Positions 35,068 to 44,256 of a stretch of 64,000 bases of DNA are shown in pieces. Source of the DNA: JBMNTP01 sp050945795 (GTDB lineage: Bacteria > Bacillota > Clostridia > Christensenellales > MGBC116941). The position numbers were made by a program, and so were the translations under genes. The stretch lies in contig JBMNTP010000006.1 in the NCBI GenBank assembly GCA_050945795.1, positions 1 to 64,000 of the forward strand. Reading direction: 5' to 3'. The notes under the pieces were generated by a model that was not told the origin of the DNA, ran no database searches, and was given only the letters and a program-made list of their open reading frames with translations. Numbering within the stretch: position 1 is the first letter of the stretch; every line of letters begins with the position of its first letter.

Positions 35068-35850
35068 ATGAACATTCTTGAAGCTATAGTGCTGGGCATA
35101 ACGCAAGGCCTAACGGAATTCCTGCCGGTAAGCAGCTCGGGGCATCTCGTGCTTTTGCAGCAGATTTTCGGCATAACCGAGGGCAACCTCTTTTTCGCCG
35201 TAATGCTGCATGGCGGCACGCTTATAGCCGTTATCGCGGTTTTCAGAAAAGAGATACTCGAAATTATACTCCACCCTTTTTCAAAGCTCACCCTTTATCT
35301 CGTACTCGCTACCATACCCACCGTTGTAATAGCCTTCCTGTTTAAAGACTTCTTCGACGGGCTTTACGGCGGCAAGCTGCTTTGGCTCGGCTTTTTGCTT
35401 ACTACAATAGTGCTTTTTATAGCCGAAAAAACGCCGCGCGGCCGCAAAAATATAAACGAAATGCGCCCTTTAGCGGCGCTTACAATGGGCATAATGCAGG
35501 GCATAGCTATTATACCCGGCCTTTCAAGGAGCGGCTCAACTATAGCAGGCGCGCTTTTTAACAAGCTTGATCGCTCTTTCGCCGCCCGCTTCTCTTTCCT
35601 TATGAGCATACCCGTTATAATCGGCTCTATGATACTAGAAGGCAAAGACGTGCTGGAGGCCGGCGCGCTTGATATACAGTGGCTGCCGGTTATAGTGGGC
35701 GTATTGTTTGCGGCCGTTTCCGGCTTTATAGCCATAAAATTTATGCTGCGGCTGCTTAATCGCAGCAGTCTTATGGGCTTCGCCGTTTATACCGCGGTGC
35801 TAGGAGTGCTTATACTTTTAGACCAGTACCTGATCGGCTTGGTGTTTTAA
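35068..35850 (+). CDS. uppP: undecaprenyl-diphosphatase UppP (BacA)
   Basis: This polytopic enzyme recycles undecaprenyl pyrophosphate for cell-wall synthesis and gives bacitracin tolerance. The two conserved motifs are present: TEFLPVSSSGHLVLLQ and IIPGLSRSGSTIAGAL. Several hydrophobic spans and 260 aa fit the family. GGAGGTG precedes the ATG. No terminator with a strong plus-strand T-tract is obvious; the hairpin at 36034 may stop both directions. Confidence 0.95.
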   Translation: MNILEAIVLGITQGLTEFLPVSSSGHLVLLQQIFGITEGNLFFAVMLHGGTLIAVIAVFRKEILEIILHPFSKLTLYLVLATIPTVVIAFLFKDFFDGLYGGKLLWLGFLLTTIVLFIAEKTPRGRKNINEMRPLAALTMGIMQGIAIIPGLSRSGSTIAGALFNKLDRSFAARFSFLMSIPVIIGSMILEGKDVLEAGALDIQWLPVIVGVLFAAVSGFIAIKFMLRLLNRSSLMGFAVYTAVLGVLILLDQYLIGLVF

Positions 35851-36030
35851 CACCATAACCCCCGATTTTCAGGCATTTTTCGCGGCTGACAGCTTATAGT
35901 CGCCCATATATTTATAGATATATAACTTGTTTCGGACATCGCCGACACGCTGCCAATTTCCGCCGACTTTCGTCAGTATCCGCCGTTCATTTGTTTTGTG
36001 CTGCGGTTTTTACTTTTCGCGATATGCGAC

Positions 36031-36059
36031 AAAAAGCGCCTTATTTAGCTAAGGCGCTT
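36031..36059 (-). terminator. terminator of radC
   Basis: AAGCGCCTT (36034-36042) pairs with AAGGCGCTT (36051-36059), with T5 on the minus strand. The rest of 35851-36136 holds nothing else I can identify. Confidence 0.8.
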
Positions 36060-36136
36060 ATTAATTGCTAATTATTTATATAGGATAAGCTTGTCCATGA
36101 AATTCTTTGTAAAATGCCGAATCTTGTAAGCAGGCG

Positions 36137-36952
36137 TTAATCTAGAGCCGACCTCGGGGCGGTATCCGGGCTTTCCGCCGCCACATGTAAATACTCTTCG
36201 GTATATCCCGCCTCTATGACTTTTCTTTTGGCAAGGCTAAGGCAACCATTGTCTGTAACTATAATATGGTCACGCACAGCTATATTTATAGCATTTAGCG
36301 CCGTAACTATATTTTCCGTAACCTCTATATCCTCAACCGAAGCCTCCAAACTGCCGCCGGGATGGTTATGCGCCAATATAACAGCGAATGCCCTGCTCCT
36401 TATCGCCGCTTCCACCACCACTCTTGTATAAACCGGCAGCTCATTAACGGTGCCGGAGCATATTTTAACGGCAGCCTTTACCCTCGATTGCGAATCAAGG
36501 CATATTATATAAAATTCCTCATGGCTTCCCGACGTAAACAGAGTTGACGCATACTCTGCCGCCTGAGCCGGCGTAAGTATCAGCGGCGCGTGGCCCTGCT
36601 TGCTCTTTTGATACCTCTTCATAAGCCTCGGCATCATAGAAAGAAACACCGCAGTATTCTCCCCGACTCCTTCAACCTTCATCAAATCTCTGGGGTCGGC
36701 GTCCAAAACACCATGCAGTGAGCCGCATTTTTGTATAAGCCGGTGGGCTATTTCGTTTGTATCTTTTCGTGGAATGCAATAAAAAAGCAAAAGCTCCAAT
36801 ACCCTGTGATCCTCAAGAACATCAAGGCCATTATCAAGATATGATTTAATAAGCCTTTTTCTATGCCCTGTATGCAAAGCATCATCCCCAAACAAAACCG
36901 GCCTTAAGCTTATTAATATGCCTTTATCCGGTGTAATAATAAGGACAGCCAA
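36137..36952 (-). CDS. radC: RadC/JAB-domain DNA repair-like protein
   Basis: The N-terminal helix-hairpin-helix region (HRLIQKCGSLHGVLDADP, VEGVGENTAVFLSMM) is followed by the MPN/JAB metalloprotease-like domain with the metal site AHNHPGGSLEASVED (HxHPxG...S..D). The length of 271 aa includes an N-terminal extension. The cellular role of RadC is unsettled. It is divergent from yitT and ends at a terminator. Confidence 0.92.
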   Translation of the reverse strand: MAVLIITPDKGILISLRPVLFGDDALHTGHRKRLIKSYLDNGLDVLEDHRVLELLLFYCIPRKDTNEIAHRLIQKCGSLHGVLDADPRDLMKVEGVGENTAVFLSMMPRLMKRYQKSKQGHAPLILTPAQAAEYASTLFTSGSHEEFYIICLDSQSRVKAAVKICSGTVNELPVYTRVVVEAAIRSRAFAVILAHNHPGGSLEASVEDIEVTENIVTALNAINIAVRDHIIVTDNGCLSLAKRKVIEAGYTEEYLHVAAESPDTAPRSALD

Positions 36953-37023
36953 ACCTCAATATATTGTATTATATATGTTTTGGCTAAGACAGGCAACGAG
37001 GCCGGTATAATAACGGCGTCGGG

Positions 37024-37052
37024 TTGACTTTCGCCGCTACGAATACTACAAT
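37024..37052 (+). promoter_or_regulatory. promoter of the yitT-pepV operon
   Basis: TTGACT (37024-37029), a 17-bp spacer and TACAAT (37047-37052). GGAGGA lies just before the ATG at 37100. Confidence 0.85.
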
Positions 37053-37099
37053 CTTGTTGTCTTTTATGAATAATAAAGTTATAAATTTACGGAGGATAC

Positions 37100-37960
37100 A
37101 TGAATCAACAGTTAAAAAAACATATTAGAAATGTTCCCATCTATATTCTTAGTGGGTTTCTTGCAGCAATATCCATAAACGGCCTGCTTGTACCGCATCA
37201 ATTCATAGGGGCGGGCATAGGCGGCGTAGCCATGCTGACATATTATATGACCGGCTTTCCGGTATGGCTGTTTACAATTTTGGGAAACATACCATTGTTT
37301 TTATACGCGCTCAAACGCATCAGCCTGCCGTTTTGCCTTTCATCGGCGTTTTGTATGCTGATGTTGTCCTTCTTCCTCTGGCTGACGGACGGCTGGGTTA
37401 TACCGGTTGAAAATCCTATAATAGTAGCGCTCAGCGCCGGCGTACTAAGCGGCTTAGGCTCCGGCCTTGCGCTTAGAGAAGGTTCGTCGTTGGGCGGCAT
37501 AGGCGTACTTACCGTTATACTTAACAAAAAATTGTCGTTCCCGATAGGCGCTATTGATATGAGCATAAACGCTGTTATACTTATAGCGCTCGGCGTTTTT
37601 ACCGGCTCTATAGAGTTGGCGCTGCTTTCCCTCGTAGCTATATACACCGCCAGCCTTGTAGTCGACTCGGTGCAAGAAGGCTTTAACCGCCGAAAGACAA
37701 TACTAATTATATCAAACCAATGGGGCGAAATAGCCGAGCGGCTATCTCGTGAGTTAAACCGCGGAGTAACCCTGCTTGACAGCGAAGGCTGGTATACTCA
37801 TACCAATCGTAAAATAGTATACTGTATAATAAGAACGATGGAATTGGCTCGCCTAAAGTCGATTGTGTTCTCGGAAGACCCCGACGCCTTCCTCTCTGTT
37901 ATAGAAACGAGAGAGGTAATGGCCAAAACCTTCGATAATAAACCGGGAAGTGTAAAATGA
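37100..37960 (+). CDS. YitT-family membrane protein
   Basis: Five to six membrane spans form the N-terminal two thirds (for example YILSGFLAAISINGLLVPHQ and GIGGVAMLTYYMTG), followed by a soluble DUF2179 domain at about 205-286 (RKTILIISNQWGEIAERLSR, GVTLLDSEGWYTH). The transported substrate is unknown. The stop overlaps the start of the dipeptidase by four bases. Confidence 0.9.
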   Translation: MNQQLKKHIRNVPIYILSGFLAAISINGLLVPHQFIGAGIGGVAMLTYYMTGFPVWLFTILGNIPLFLYALKRISLPFCLSSAFCMLMLSFFLWLTDGWVIPVENPIIVALSAGVLSGLGSGLALREGSSLGGIGVLTVILNKKLSFPIGAIDMSINAVILIALGVFTGSIELALLSLVAIYTASLVVDSVQEGFNRRKTILIISNQWGEIAERLSRELNRGVTLLDSEGWYTHTNRKIVYCIIRTMELARLKSIVFSEDPDAFLSVIETREVMAKTFDNKPGSVK

Positions 37961-39255
37961 AGTATAAAGATTATTTAAACGACAATTTCCCCCGCATGAC
38001 GACTGACCTTGCCCGGCTTATATCCATAGACAGCTCGAAATCCGAGCCGAAGGACGGTATGCCGTACGGCGAAGGCCCTTTTCGCGCGCTAGAATGCGTT
38101 ATGGATATAGCTAAAGAGCTAGGGCTTGATGCTCGCAGCGTTGATGGGCATGTCGCGGTTATCGAATATGGCAGCGGCCCAAAAACGCTTGGAGTGCTAA
38201 CGCATGCCGATGTTGTGCCGGCCGGCGATAAGTTTAAAGTGCCACCTTTTGGCGGCATTATAAAGGACAATCGCATGTACGGCCGCGGCACAGTCGACAA
38301 TAAAGGCCCTGCCGTAGCGTCAATATACGCGCTCGCCGCCCTTAAAGCCACCGGCTTTGTTCCCCGCGACACAATACGGCTTATAATCGGCTCGGACGAG
38401 GAGAGCGGCTGGGCAGACTTAAGATATTACGCACAAAAAGAAAAGCTGCCCGATTACGGCTTTTCACCCGATGGCGATTATCCCGTTATAAACTGCGAAA
38501 AAGGCGTGCTGCATTTGAGCCTTAAAAAACGGCTTGATAAAAGCGATTATGCCGGCGTTAAGCGCATATCCGCCGGCCATAGAGCCAATATGGTGCCGGA
38601 CTACGCCGAAATCGAGTATGAGAACGGCGGCAAGCTGCGCTTTGACGGCGTAAGTGCCCACGGCAGCGCTCCGCACTGCGGCGACAGCGCTTTGTTCAAG
38701 CTGCTTGAAGCCTCACCATCCTTTAATATACCGCAGCCGCTTGGCGAGGCGCTAAGCTGGATACGCCAAAGCTTTTCAAATACCTTCCATGGCGAAAATG
38801 TAGGGCTTAACCTTTCCGACGAGCAAAGCGGCCGCCTTACGCTAAACCCCGGCGTGCTTAATCTCTCGGACGGATTGCTTGAGCTTTTAATAGATATACG
38901 CTATCCCGTCTCTTTCGCGCGAGACGATATAATGCGGCGGCTTAGCCCCGCAATTGAAAAGGCCGGCTTTATAATAGAATTATTAAACGAGCACGACCCT
39001 CACTATGTAGCGCCCGACCACCCGCTAGTTAAAACGCTACTCGAAGTTTACGAACGCGAGACGGGCCTAAAGGGCGAATGCCTGTCAATAGGCGGCGCCA
39101 CATACGCGCGCGCTATACCCGACGCCGTAACCTTTGGGCCGGTTTTCCCCGGCACAGCATCGCTATGCCATCAGCCGGACGAATATATAGAGCTTCACGA
39201 GCTAAAGCTCAATGCGCATATAATAGCCTCCGCCATGTATGAGCTTACAAAATAA
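37957..39255 (+). CDS. M20 family dipeptidase, PepV/Sapep-like
   Basis: This zinc aminopeptidase-type protein has metal ligands in VLTHADVVPAG, RGTVDNKGPAV, GSDEESGW and FSPDGDYPV; the last His lies in TASLCHQPDEYIEL. The family cleaves dipeptides in the cytoplasm. At 432 aa it is slightly shorter than PepV (about 470). It is coupled to yitT by a four-base overlap. Confidence 0.9.
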   Translation: MKYKDYLNDNFPRMTTDLARLISIDSSKSEPKDGMPYGEGPFRALECVMDIAKELGLDARSVDGHVAVIEYGSGPKTLGVLTHADVVPAGDKFKVPPFGGIIKDNRMYGRGTVDNKGPAVASIYALAALKATGFVPRDTIRLIIGSDEESGWADLRYYAQKEKLPDYGFSPDGDYPVINCEKGVLHLSLKKRLDKSDYAGVKRISAGHRANMVPDYAEIEYENGGKLRFDGVSAHGSAPHCGDSALFKLLEASPSFNIPQPLGEALSWIRQSFSNTFHGENVGLNLSDEQSGRLTLNPGVLNLSDGLLELLIDIRYPVSFARDDIMRRLSPAIEKAGFIIELLNEHDPHYVAPDHPLVKTLLEVYERETGLKGECLSIGGATYARAIPDAVTFGPVFPGTASLCHQPDEYIELHELKLNAHIIASAMYELTK

Positions 39256-39274
39256 GCGTGGGAAGGGTAACGTT

Positions 39275-39327
39275 GGAGGCTCTGCCATGAAACCTCCGCT
39301 CAAGGGACAAGTCCCTTGAGAATCCCC
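39275..39327 (+). repeat. GC-rich intergenic repeat, left arm
   Basis: GGAGGCTCTGCC is followed by CTCAAGGGACAAGTCCCTTG and AGAATCCCC. The right arm at 39382-39442 is a diverged inverted copy. I recall very similar 'ggctctgcc...aagggacaa' intergenic sequences in gut Clostridia. Confidence 0.6.
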
Positions 39328-39350
39328 TTGTAAATAACTCACCCAACAAA

Positions 39351-39376
39351 GAAAACGCCTTTCTAAAGGCGTTTTC
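39351..39376. terminator. bidirectional terminator between dipeptidase and apbE
   Basis: GAAAACGCCTTT and AAAGGCGTTTTC form a 12-bp perfect stem with a two-base loop and A/T tracts at both ends. Confidence 0.9.
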
Positions 39377-39381
39377 TCTAT

Positions 39382-39442
39382 GGGATCCTTAAAGGCAATT
39401 GTCCCTTAAGCAGGGGCGCAGGGGCAGAGCCCCCGCAACCTC
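39382..39442 (-). repeat. GC-rich intergenic repeat, right arm (inverted)
   Basis: On the minus strand it reads GGGGGCTCTGCCCC, CTTAAGGGACAATTGCC and TTAAGGATCCC, matching the left arm in order. It abuts the apbE stop codon. Confidence 0.6.
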
Positions 39443-40417
39443 TTACATAAGTTCAAACGGTATTTCCGTACCTATGCCCGACGACTTAACTATGCTGCCG
39501 TCATCGAGTATAAACAGCGCCTCAACACCTTCTATGCTTTCAGCAAGCGCCAAACCCTTTTCAGCGCCCAATACGAAAAACGCCGTACTTAGCGCATCCC
39601 CATCGACAGATTTATCAGACACCACCGTCACCGACTGCACTCCGTTCGCCGCCGGCATTCCTGTTTTGGGATCAATCAAATGATGATACAGCTCGCCGTC
39701 TCTTTCAAAAAACCGCTCATATACGCCGGACGTAACAATCGACTTATCCCGCACGCGCAATACGCCCATGCCCTCGTCCCTGTTCTTAAACGGCTGCCTT
39801 ATAGCTATGCGCCACTCGCCGCCCGACGGTCTACTGCCAACGGCGTATATGTTGCCGCCAAGGTCTATAAGCGCGTTTTTAACGCCGTTTTCTTTTAAAA
39901 AGTCTGATATACGATCGGCGATATATCCTTTGGCTATGCCGCCCAGTTCAACGCTCATGCCCTCACCAAGCGTTACGGTATTGCCGTCTATAGATATGCC
40001 TTTATAGCCTACAAACGGCAGCGCCGCTAAAAGCTCGTCCTTTGTCGGCATACGTTCGCTTTCGCCAAACTCCCACAGCGTGCTTACCGGCGCTATGCTT
40101 ATATCAAACGCTCCGCCGCTTATGTCGCTGTATTCAATCGCCGCAGCTATAAGCTCGGCTGTATCATAGCTAAGCTCAAGGCTGCCCTCTTTATTGAGCC
40201 GCGATATTTCGCTTACGGCTATTGTGCGGCTGAGCTTGTTCTCATAATCTCGGCAAAGCTGAAAGGCTTCATCAAGAAGCCTCTCATCGCTAGTGCCGTA
40301 AATTTTTATAGACACCCATGTATCAAGCATAAATCGGGTGTCGCCGACCTCTCCCGCAGCGCAGCTAGAAAAAAGCAGCGCTATAAGGAGAATCGGCAAA
40401 AGTAATAAGCGTTTCAT
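39443..40417 (-). CDS. apbE: FAD:protein FMN transferase, ApbE-type lipoprotein
   Basis: The signal MKRLLLLPILLIALLFSSC marks a lipoprotein. ApbE motifs include MLDTWVSIKIYG, GGIAKGYIADRI, NALIDLGGNIYAVG, YHHLIDPKTGMPA and DGDALSTAFFVLG (the metal-binding Asp/Thr region). It attaches FMN to Thr residues of flavoproteins, such as Rnf or Nqr subunits, outside the cell; no target gene is visible here. It starts three bases after tkt. Confidence 0.93.
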   Translation of the reverse strand: MKRLLLLPILLIALLFSSCAAGEVGDTRFMLDTWVSIKIYGTSDERLLDEAFQLCRDYENKLSRTIAVSEISRLNKEGSLELSYDTAELIAAAIEYSDISGGAFDISIAPVSTLWEFGESERMPTKDELLAALPFVGYKGISIDGNTVTLGEGMSVELGGIAKGYIADRISDFLKENGVKNALIDLGGNIYAVGSRPSGGEWRIAIRQPFKNRDEGMGVLRVRDKSIVTSGVYERFFERDGELYHHLIDPKTGMPAANGVQSVTVVSDKSVDGDALSTAFFVLGAEKGLALAESIEGVEALFILDDGSIVKSSGIGTEIPFELM

Positions 40418-40420
40418 GCT

Positions 40421-42409
40421 TTATGCTTTTATTACCTCCAAAGCCTTTGCAACCACGTTTTCTACTGTAAAACCGAACTTCTCGAAAAGCTGCGGCGCAG
40501 GAGCCGATTCACCGAACCTGTCAAGCGATATAACCGCTCCCTTCGATCCGGCATACCTATGCCAGCCAAGTGACGCCGCCGCCTCAACTGTTACGCGGGC
40601 GGTTACGCCTTCTGGCAATACAGAAGCCTTATAAGCCTCGTCCTGCTCCTCAAACAACGTCATAGACGGCATACTTACCACCCTCGCGTCTACGCCTTGC
40701 TTTGCCAGCTCCTCTTTGGCCTTATAAACAAACTCCACCTCCGAGCCAGACGCTATAAGTATAACATCAGGCGACGCTTTAGTGCTGTCGGCTAATATAT
40801 AGCCGCCTTTAAGCGCCTTCTCGCCAGTTCCCTCATACTGCGGCAGATTCTGACGGGTAAGCGCCAACGCCGTAGGGCGTCCCACCGTAAGAGCGTAATA
40901 CCACGCCGCCGCCGTTTCTTTGTAGTCGGCGGGCCGGAACTCAACTACTCCCGGCGTGCTGCGTATGCAGGCTAGCTGTTCTATCGGCTGATGCGTAGGT
41001 CCATCCTCGCCCACACCTATGCTATCATGTGTAAGCACATACGTTACCGGCAGCTCCATAAGAGCAGACAGTCGCATAGACGGCTTGAGGTAGTCAGAGA
41101 ATATCAGGAAAGTAGCTACATAAGGTATTATGCCGCCATGCGCCGCCATGCCGTTGGCTATAGCCGCCATAGCGTGTTCCCTTACGCCAAAATGTATGTT
41201 TGTGCCTTTGCGGTTTTCTTTTGAGAAATACTCCCGCTCACTCATAGTGCTTTTATTGGAAGGCCCAAGGTCGGCCGAGCCGCCCATAAGGTTTGGTATG
41301 ATACCGGCCAGCTTATTAACCACTTTGTTTGAGCTGTTGCGGGTGGCGTCCGGCTTGCCGTCGCATTCGTAAAGGTCGCCGACAGCGTCAATAGCCTTTT
41401 TGACCGCCGCAGGATCGTGCCACTGCTTGAACTGCTCAGCCAGCTCGGGATACGCCTTTGCGTATTCTTCAAACGCCGCCAGCCATTGTGCTTCGCTGCG
41501 CTGTCCCTTTTCTATAATTTCTTTCATATGCGCCGAAACTTCTTCCGGCACAACAAAGCTCTTTTCAGGATCAAAGCCCAGCTTTTCTTTTGTAACTTTA
41601 ACGCCTTCTTCTCCAAGCGGCTCGCCGTGCGCCTTTGCCATACCCTCAACAGGAGTCGCGTATCCTATGCGCGTTTTAACCCTTATAAAGGACGGGCGTT
41701 CGGTATCCGCCTTGGCCTTTTCTATTGCCGAGGATATAGCTTCTATATCGTTTCCGTCCTCAACTTCCAGCGTCTGCCAGCCGTAGGCGTCAAACCTCTT
41801 TAGTACGTCTTCTGTAAAAGCAATGTCGGTGCTGCCTTCTATAGTTATGGCGTTGGAGTCGTATATAACAATTAGCTTTCCAAGCCCCAGCGTTCCGGCA
41901 AGGGATGCCGCCTCCGCCGAAATGCCCTCCATGAGGCAGCCATCGCCGGTTAGAGCGTATGTAAAGTGATCTACTACATTATGGCCTTCCCTGTTGAAAA
42001 CCGCCGCCAAATGCGTCTCAGCCATCGCCATGCCCACAGCGTTTGCTATGCCCTGCCCAAGCGGCCCCGTCGTTACCTCAACGCCGGGCGTATGCCGGTA
42101 TTCAGGATGCCCCGCCGCCTTGCTGCCGAGCTGACGGAATTTTTTAAGGTCGTCGATGCTAACATCGTATCCAAAAAGATGCAGCAGCGAGTATATAAGC
42201 ATAGAAGCATGCCCCGCCGACAGCACGAACCTGTCTCTGTCCACCCAATTAGGGTTTTTGCCGTTGGCTTTAAGATACCTTGCCCACAGCGCATACGCCA
42301 TAGGCGCCGCCCCCATAGGCATACCGGGATGCCCGGAATTTGCCGCTTGAACTCCATCCGCCGATAAAACGCGAATTGTATTAACTGCAAGCTGTTCTGT
42401 CTTGTTCAC
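40421..42409 (-). CDS. tkt: transketolase
   Basis: This thiamine-diphosphate enzyme of the pentose phosphate pathway shows the N-terminal SADGVQAANSGHPGMPMGAA, the ThDP motif GDGCLMEGISAEAASLAGTL through VIYDSN, and the pyrimidine-domain DSIGVGEDGPTHQPIEQLA. The length of 662 aa is normal. The start is a GTG with GAGGAGGAG upstream. Confidence 0.97.
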   Translation of the reverse strand: MNKTEQLAVNTIRVLSADGVQAANSGHPGMPMGAAPMAYALWARYLKANGKNPNWVDRDRFVLSAGHASMLIYSLLHLFGYDVSIDDLKKFRQLGSKAAGHPEYRHTPGVEVTTGPLGQGIANAVGMAMAETHLAAVFNREGHNVVDHFTYALTGDGCLMEGISAEAASLAGTLGLGKLIVIYDSNAITIEGSTDIAFTEDVLKRFDAYGWQTLEVEDGNDIEAISSAIEKAKADTERPSFIRVKTRIGYATPVEGMAKAHGEPLGEEGVKVTKEKLGFDPEKSFVVPEEVSAHMKEIIEKGQRSEAQWLAAFEEYAKAYPELAEQFKQWHDPAAVKKAIDAVGDLYECDGKPDATRNSSNKVVNKLAGIIPNLMGGSADLGPSNKSTMSEREYFSKENRKGTNIHFGVREHAMAAIANGMAAHGGIIPYVATFLIFSDYLKPSMRLSALMELPVTYVLTHDSIGVGEDGPTHQPIEQLACIRSTPGVVEFRPADYKETAAAWYYALTVGRPTALALTRQNLPQYEGTGEKALKGGYILADSTKASPDVILIASGSEVEFVYKAKEELAKQGVDARVVSMPSMTLFEEQDEAYKASVLPEGVTARVTVEAAASLGWHRYAGSKGAVISLDRFGESAPAPQLFEKFGFTVENVVAKALEVIKA

Positions 42410-42498
42410 AGTTTACTCCTCCTCTATCGATACAAATTTTATCTGTTCCATTATATCATGCCGCACCGCCCAATCAAATCAGCGATATAATCGGCGCC

Positions 42499-43857
42499 TT
42501 ATGCCACAATCCCAAGTATGGAAGAGGCGAGCGAAAAGTAAATAAGCAGCGAGCAAGCGTCTACTATGGTAGAAATCATAGGGCTGGCCATAAGGGCGGG
42601 ATCAAGCTTTATACTTTTGGCAAAAAGCGGCAACAGACAGCCGACAGCCTTCGCCACAATAACCGTACCGTACATGCTAAGCGATACAACTAGTGCGGTA
42701 AGAGGGGTAGCGCCGTCTAAAACTATCGCCTTTAAAAAACATACCGTAGATAAAGCTAACCCGACCATAAGGCTTACCTTAAATTCTTTAAGAAGTATGC
42801 GCCCCGCATCGCTAAGCTCAACCTCGCCTAACGCTATGCCGCGGATAACCATCGTTGACGCCTGAGAGCCGGCGTTGCCGCCGGTACCCATGAGCATGGG
42901 TATGTATATCGCCAGCATAAGCGTGTTTGACAGTACGCTTTCAAATTTATGAATTATAAAGCCGGTTATAGTCGCCGATATCATAAGTATCATAAGCCAT
43001 AGTATACGCCTTTTCGCTAGCGTTACCGGCTCGGTTTTTAAATAAGCCTCGTCAGATGGCCGTATCGCCGCCATCTTCTCAAAGTCCTCTGTGTTTTCAT
43101 CCTGTATAACGTCGACTATATCGTCTATTGTGATTATGCCTACCAGCCGGTTTTCGTTATCGACAACCGGCATCGCCATAAGGTCGTACTTAACGAAGGA
43201 ATCGGCCACCGTTTCCTGATCGTCAAGCGTATGTGCGCTTATAACATTTGTCTGCATTATATCGCCTACAAGCGTTTCTTCCCGCTCCACTATAAGCTTT
43301 TTAAGCGATACAACACCGGTAAGCTTTCTAAAATTATCTATAACATAACAGGTATATACAGTTTCTTTTGTAAGGCCGGTTTTCCTTATCTCGTTTAGCG
43401 CGTCATGCACAGTAAAGCGCTCATGGAGCTCCACCATTTCAATCGTCATAAGCGATCCGGCGGAGTTTTCTGGATAGTTTAAAAAGTGGTTTATTGTCTT
43501 TCGCATATCCTCGCTGGTGTTTTGCAAAACCTTTTTAACTACGTTTGCCGGCACCTCCTCAAGAAAGTCTACAACGTCGTCAATAAAAAGGTCGTCTATA
43601 AGCATGCGTATTTCGCGGCCCGACGCCGTCTCAACAATAAACTGCTGCGTATCGGCGTCGAGGTAGGCAAATACCTCAGCGCCCAAATCCTTAGGCAGCA
43701 TTCTAAAAATGCGCAGCGCCCTCTCTCTTGACGGCTCATCGATTTCATCGTACAGCAAGTCAAGAAAAGCTGCTATATCCGCCGCGTTAACATCAACTAT
43801 CTGCTTTTTGAACTCGGCCCACTGCCCCGTTTCAAAAAGCTTCATTACATCGTCCAT
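42499..43857 (-). CDS. mgtE: magnesium transporter MgtE
   Basis: The order is MgtE N-domain (residues 1-125, FRMLPKDLGAEVFAYLD), two CBS domains (about 130-255, VGDIMQTNVISAHTLDD and VGIITIDDIVDVIQDE) and a five-span pore domain with MGTGGNAGSQASTMVIRG. It is a gated Mg2+ channel in the membrane. It has a leader of about 240 bases carrying a structured element and a terminator, so expression is likely controlled by attenuation. Confidence 0.95.
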   Translation of the reverse strand: MDDVMKLFETGQWAEFKKQIVDVNAADIAAFLDLLYDEIDEPSRERALRIFRMLPKDLGAEVFAYLDADTQQFIVETASGREIRMLIDDLFIDDVVDFLEEVPANVVKKVLQNTSEDMRKTINHFLNYPENSAGSLMTIEMVELHERFTVHDALNEIRKTGLTKETVYTCYVIDNFRKLTGVVSLKKLIVEREETLVGDIMQTNVISAHTLDDQETVADSFVKYDLMAMPVVDNENRLVGIITIDDIVDVIQDENTEDFEKMAAIRPSDEAYLKTEPVTLAKRRILWLMILMISATITGFIIHKFESVLSNTLMLAIYIPMLMGTGGNAGSQASTMVIRGIALGEVELSDAGRILLKEFKVSLMVGLALSTVCFLKAIVLDGATPLTALVVSLSMYGTVIVAKAVGCLLPLFAKSIKLDPALMASPMISTIVDACSLLIYFSLASSILGIVA

Positions 43858-43897
43858 AGCTTTGCCCCTCCCCCGTCACATGTTATAATTCCGGCAT

Positions 43898-43934
43898 AAA
43901 AAAAGCCGGACGCCGATATAATCGGCATACGGGC
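43898..43934 (-). terminator. attenuator terminator in the mgtE leader
   Basis: GCCGAT-TAT-ATCGGC is extended by outer pairs (GCC with GGC) and ends in T7, only about 40 bases before the mgtE start. An alternative hairpin, CCGGC-TTTTTTTAT-GCCGG, overlaps the T-tract and could compete. Confidence 0.8.
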
Positions 43935-44096
43935 ATAACCAAGGCTACAAAGCGAAACCGCGGCCTAAAGCGCGGCTTATTTACAAGCGGCGCAGCCAGG
44001 CGGCACAGCCAAGCTCCTAGTCAAAGGTATGCCTTCATCGCTTCTACTTCGCCCTCCTTCGTCCACTCGGCTCACCTCCGCTTGCGTAATTCATAC
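43935..44096 (-). promoter_or_regulatory. structured mgtE leader, candidate riboswitch aptamer
   Basis: Two nested long-range helices can form: CAAGCGG (44084-44078) with CCGCTTG (43990-43984), and inside it AGCCGAG (44072-44066) with CTTGGCT (44013-44007, one G-U pair). A small GAAGG-cata-CCTTT hairpin lies within. A further CCGCG/CGCGG hairpin lies at about 43950-43975, then the terminator. The layout is promoter, folded domain, terminator, gene. It does not match the M-box (ykoK) consensus as I remember it, so the class is unassigned. Confidence 0.6.
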
Positions 44097-44103
44097 TATA
44101 TTT

Positions 44104-44132
44104 ACTTTACTCTCATACCGCCCCAAAGTCAA
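44104..44132 (-). promoter_or_regulatory. promoter of mgtE leader
   Basis: On the minus strand TTGACT (44132-44127), a 17-bp spacer and TAAAGT (44109-44104). It places the transcript start near 44096, about 240 bases before the ATG. Confidence 0.75.
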
Positions 44133-44149
44133 CCGCGCTAAATAAAAGC

Positions 44150-44185
44150 AGGCGAAAAAAGCGCTTTATAACGCCCGTTTCGCCT
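44150..44185 (-). terminator. terminator after the spoIIQ-like gene
   Basis: AGGCGAAA (minus 44185-44178) pairs with TTTCGCCT (44157-44150) around a GC-rich interior, followed by GCTTTTATTT. Confidence 0.7.
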
Positions 44186-44256
44186 TTGCCTCTTATTCCC
44201 TCGTTTTATTGCCTGAAATATACCAAATTCTTTGTATTACGCCTGCTGTCTCTATA

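Noticed and set aside
43935..44096. Assignment of the mgtE leader as a standard M-box riboswitch
   Set aside because: Only the AGGTGAG start is similar; the other conserved blocks I remember are not visible, so I leave the class open.
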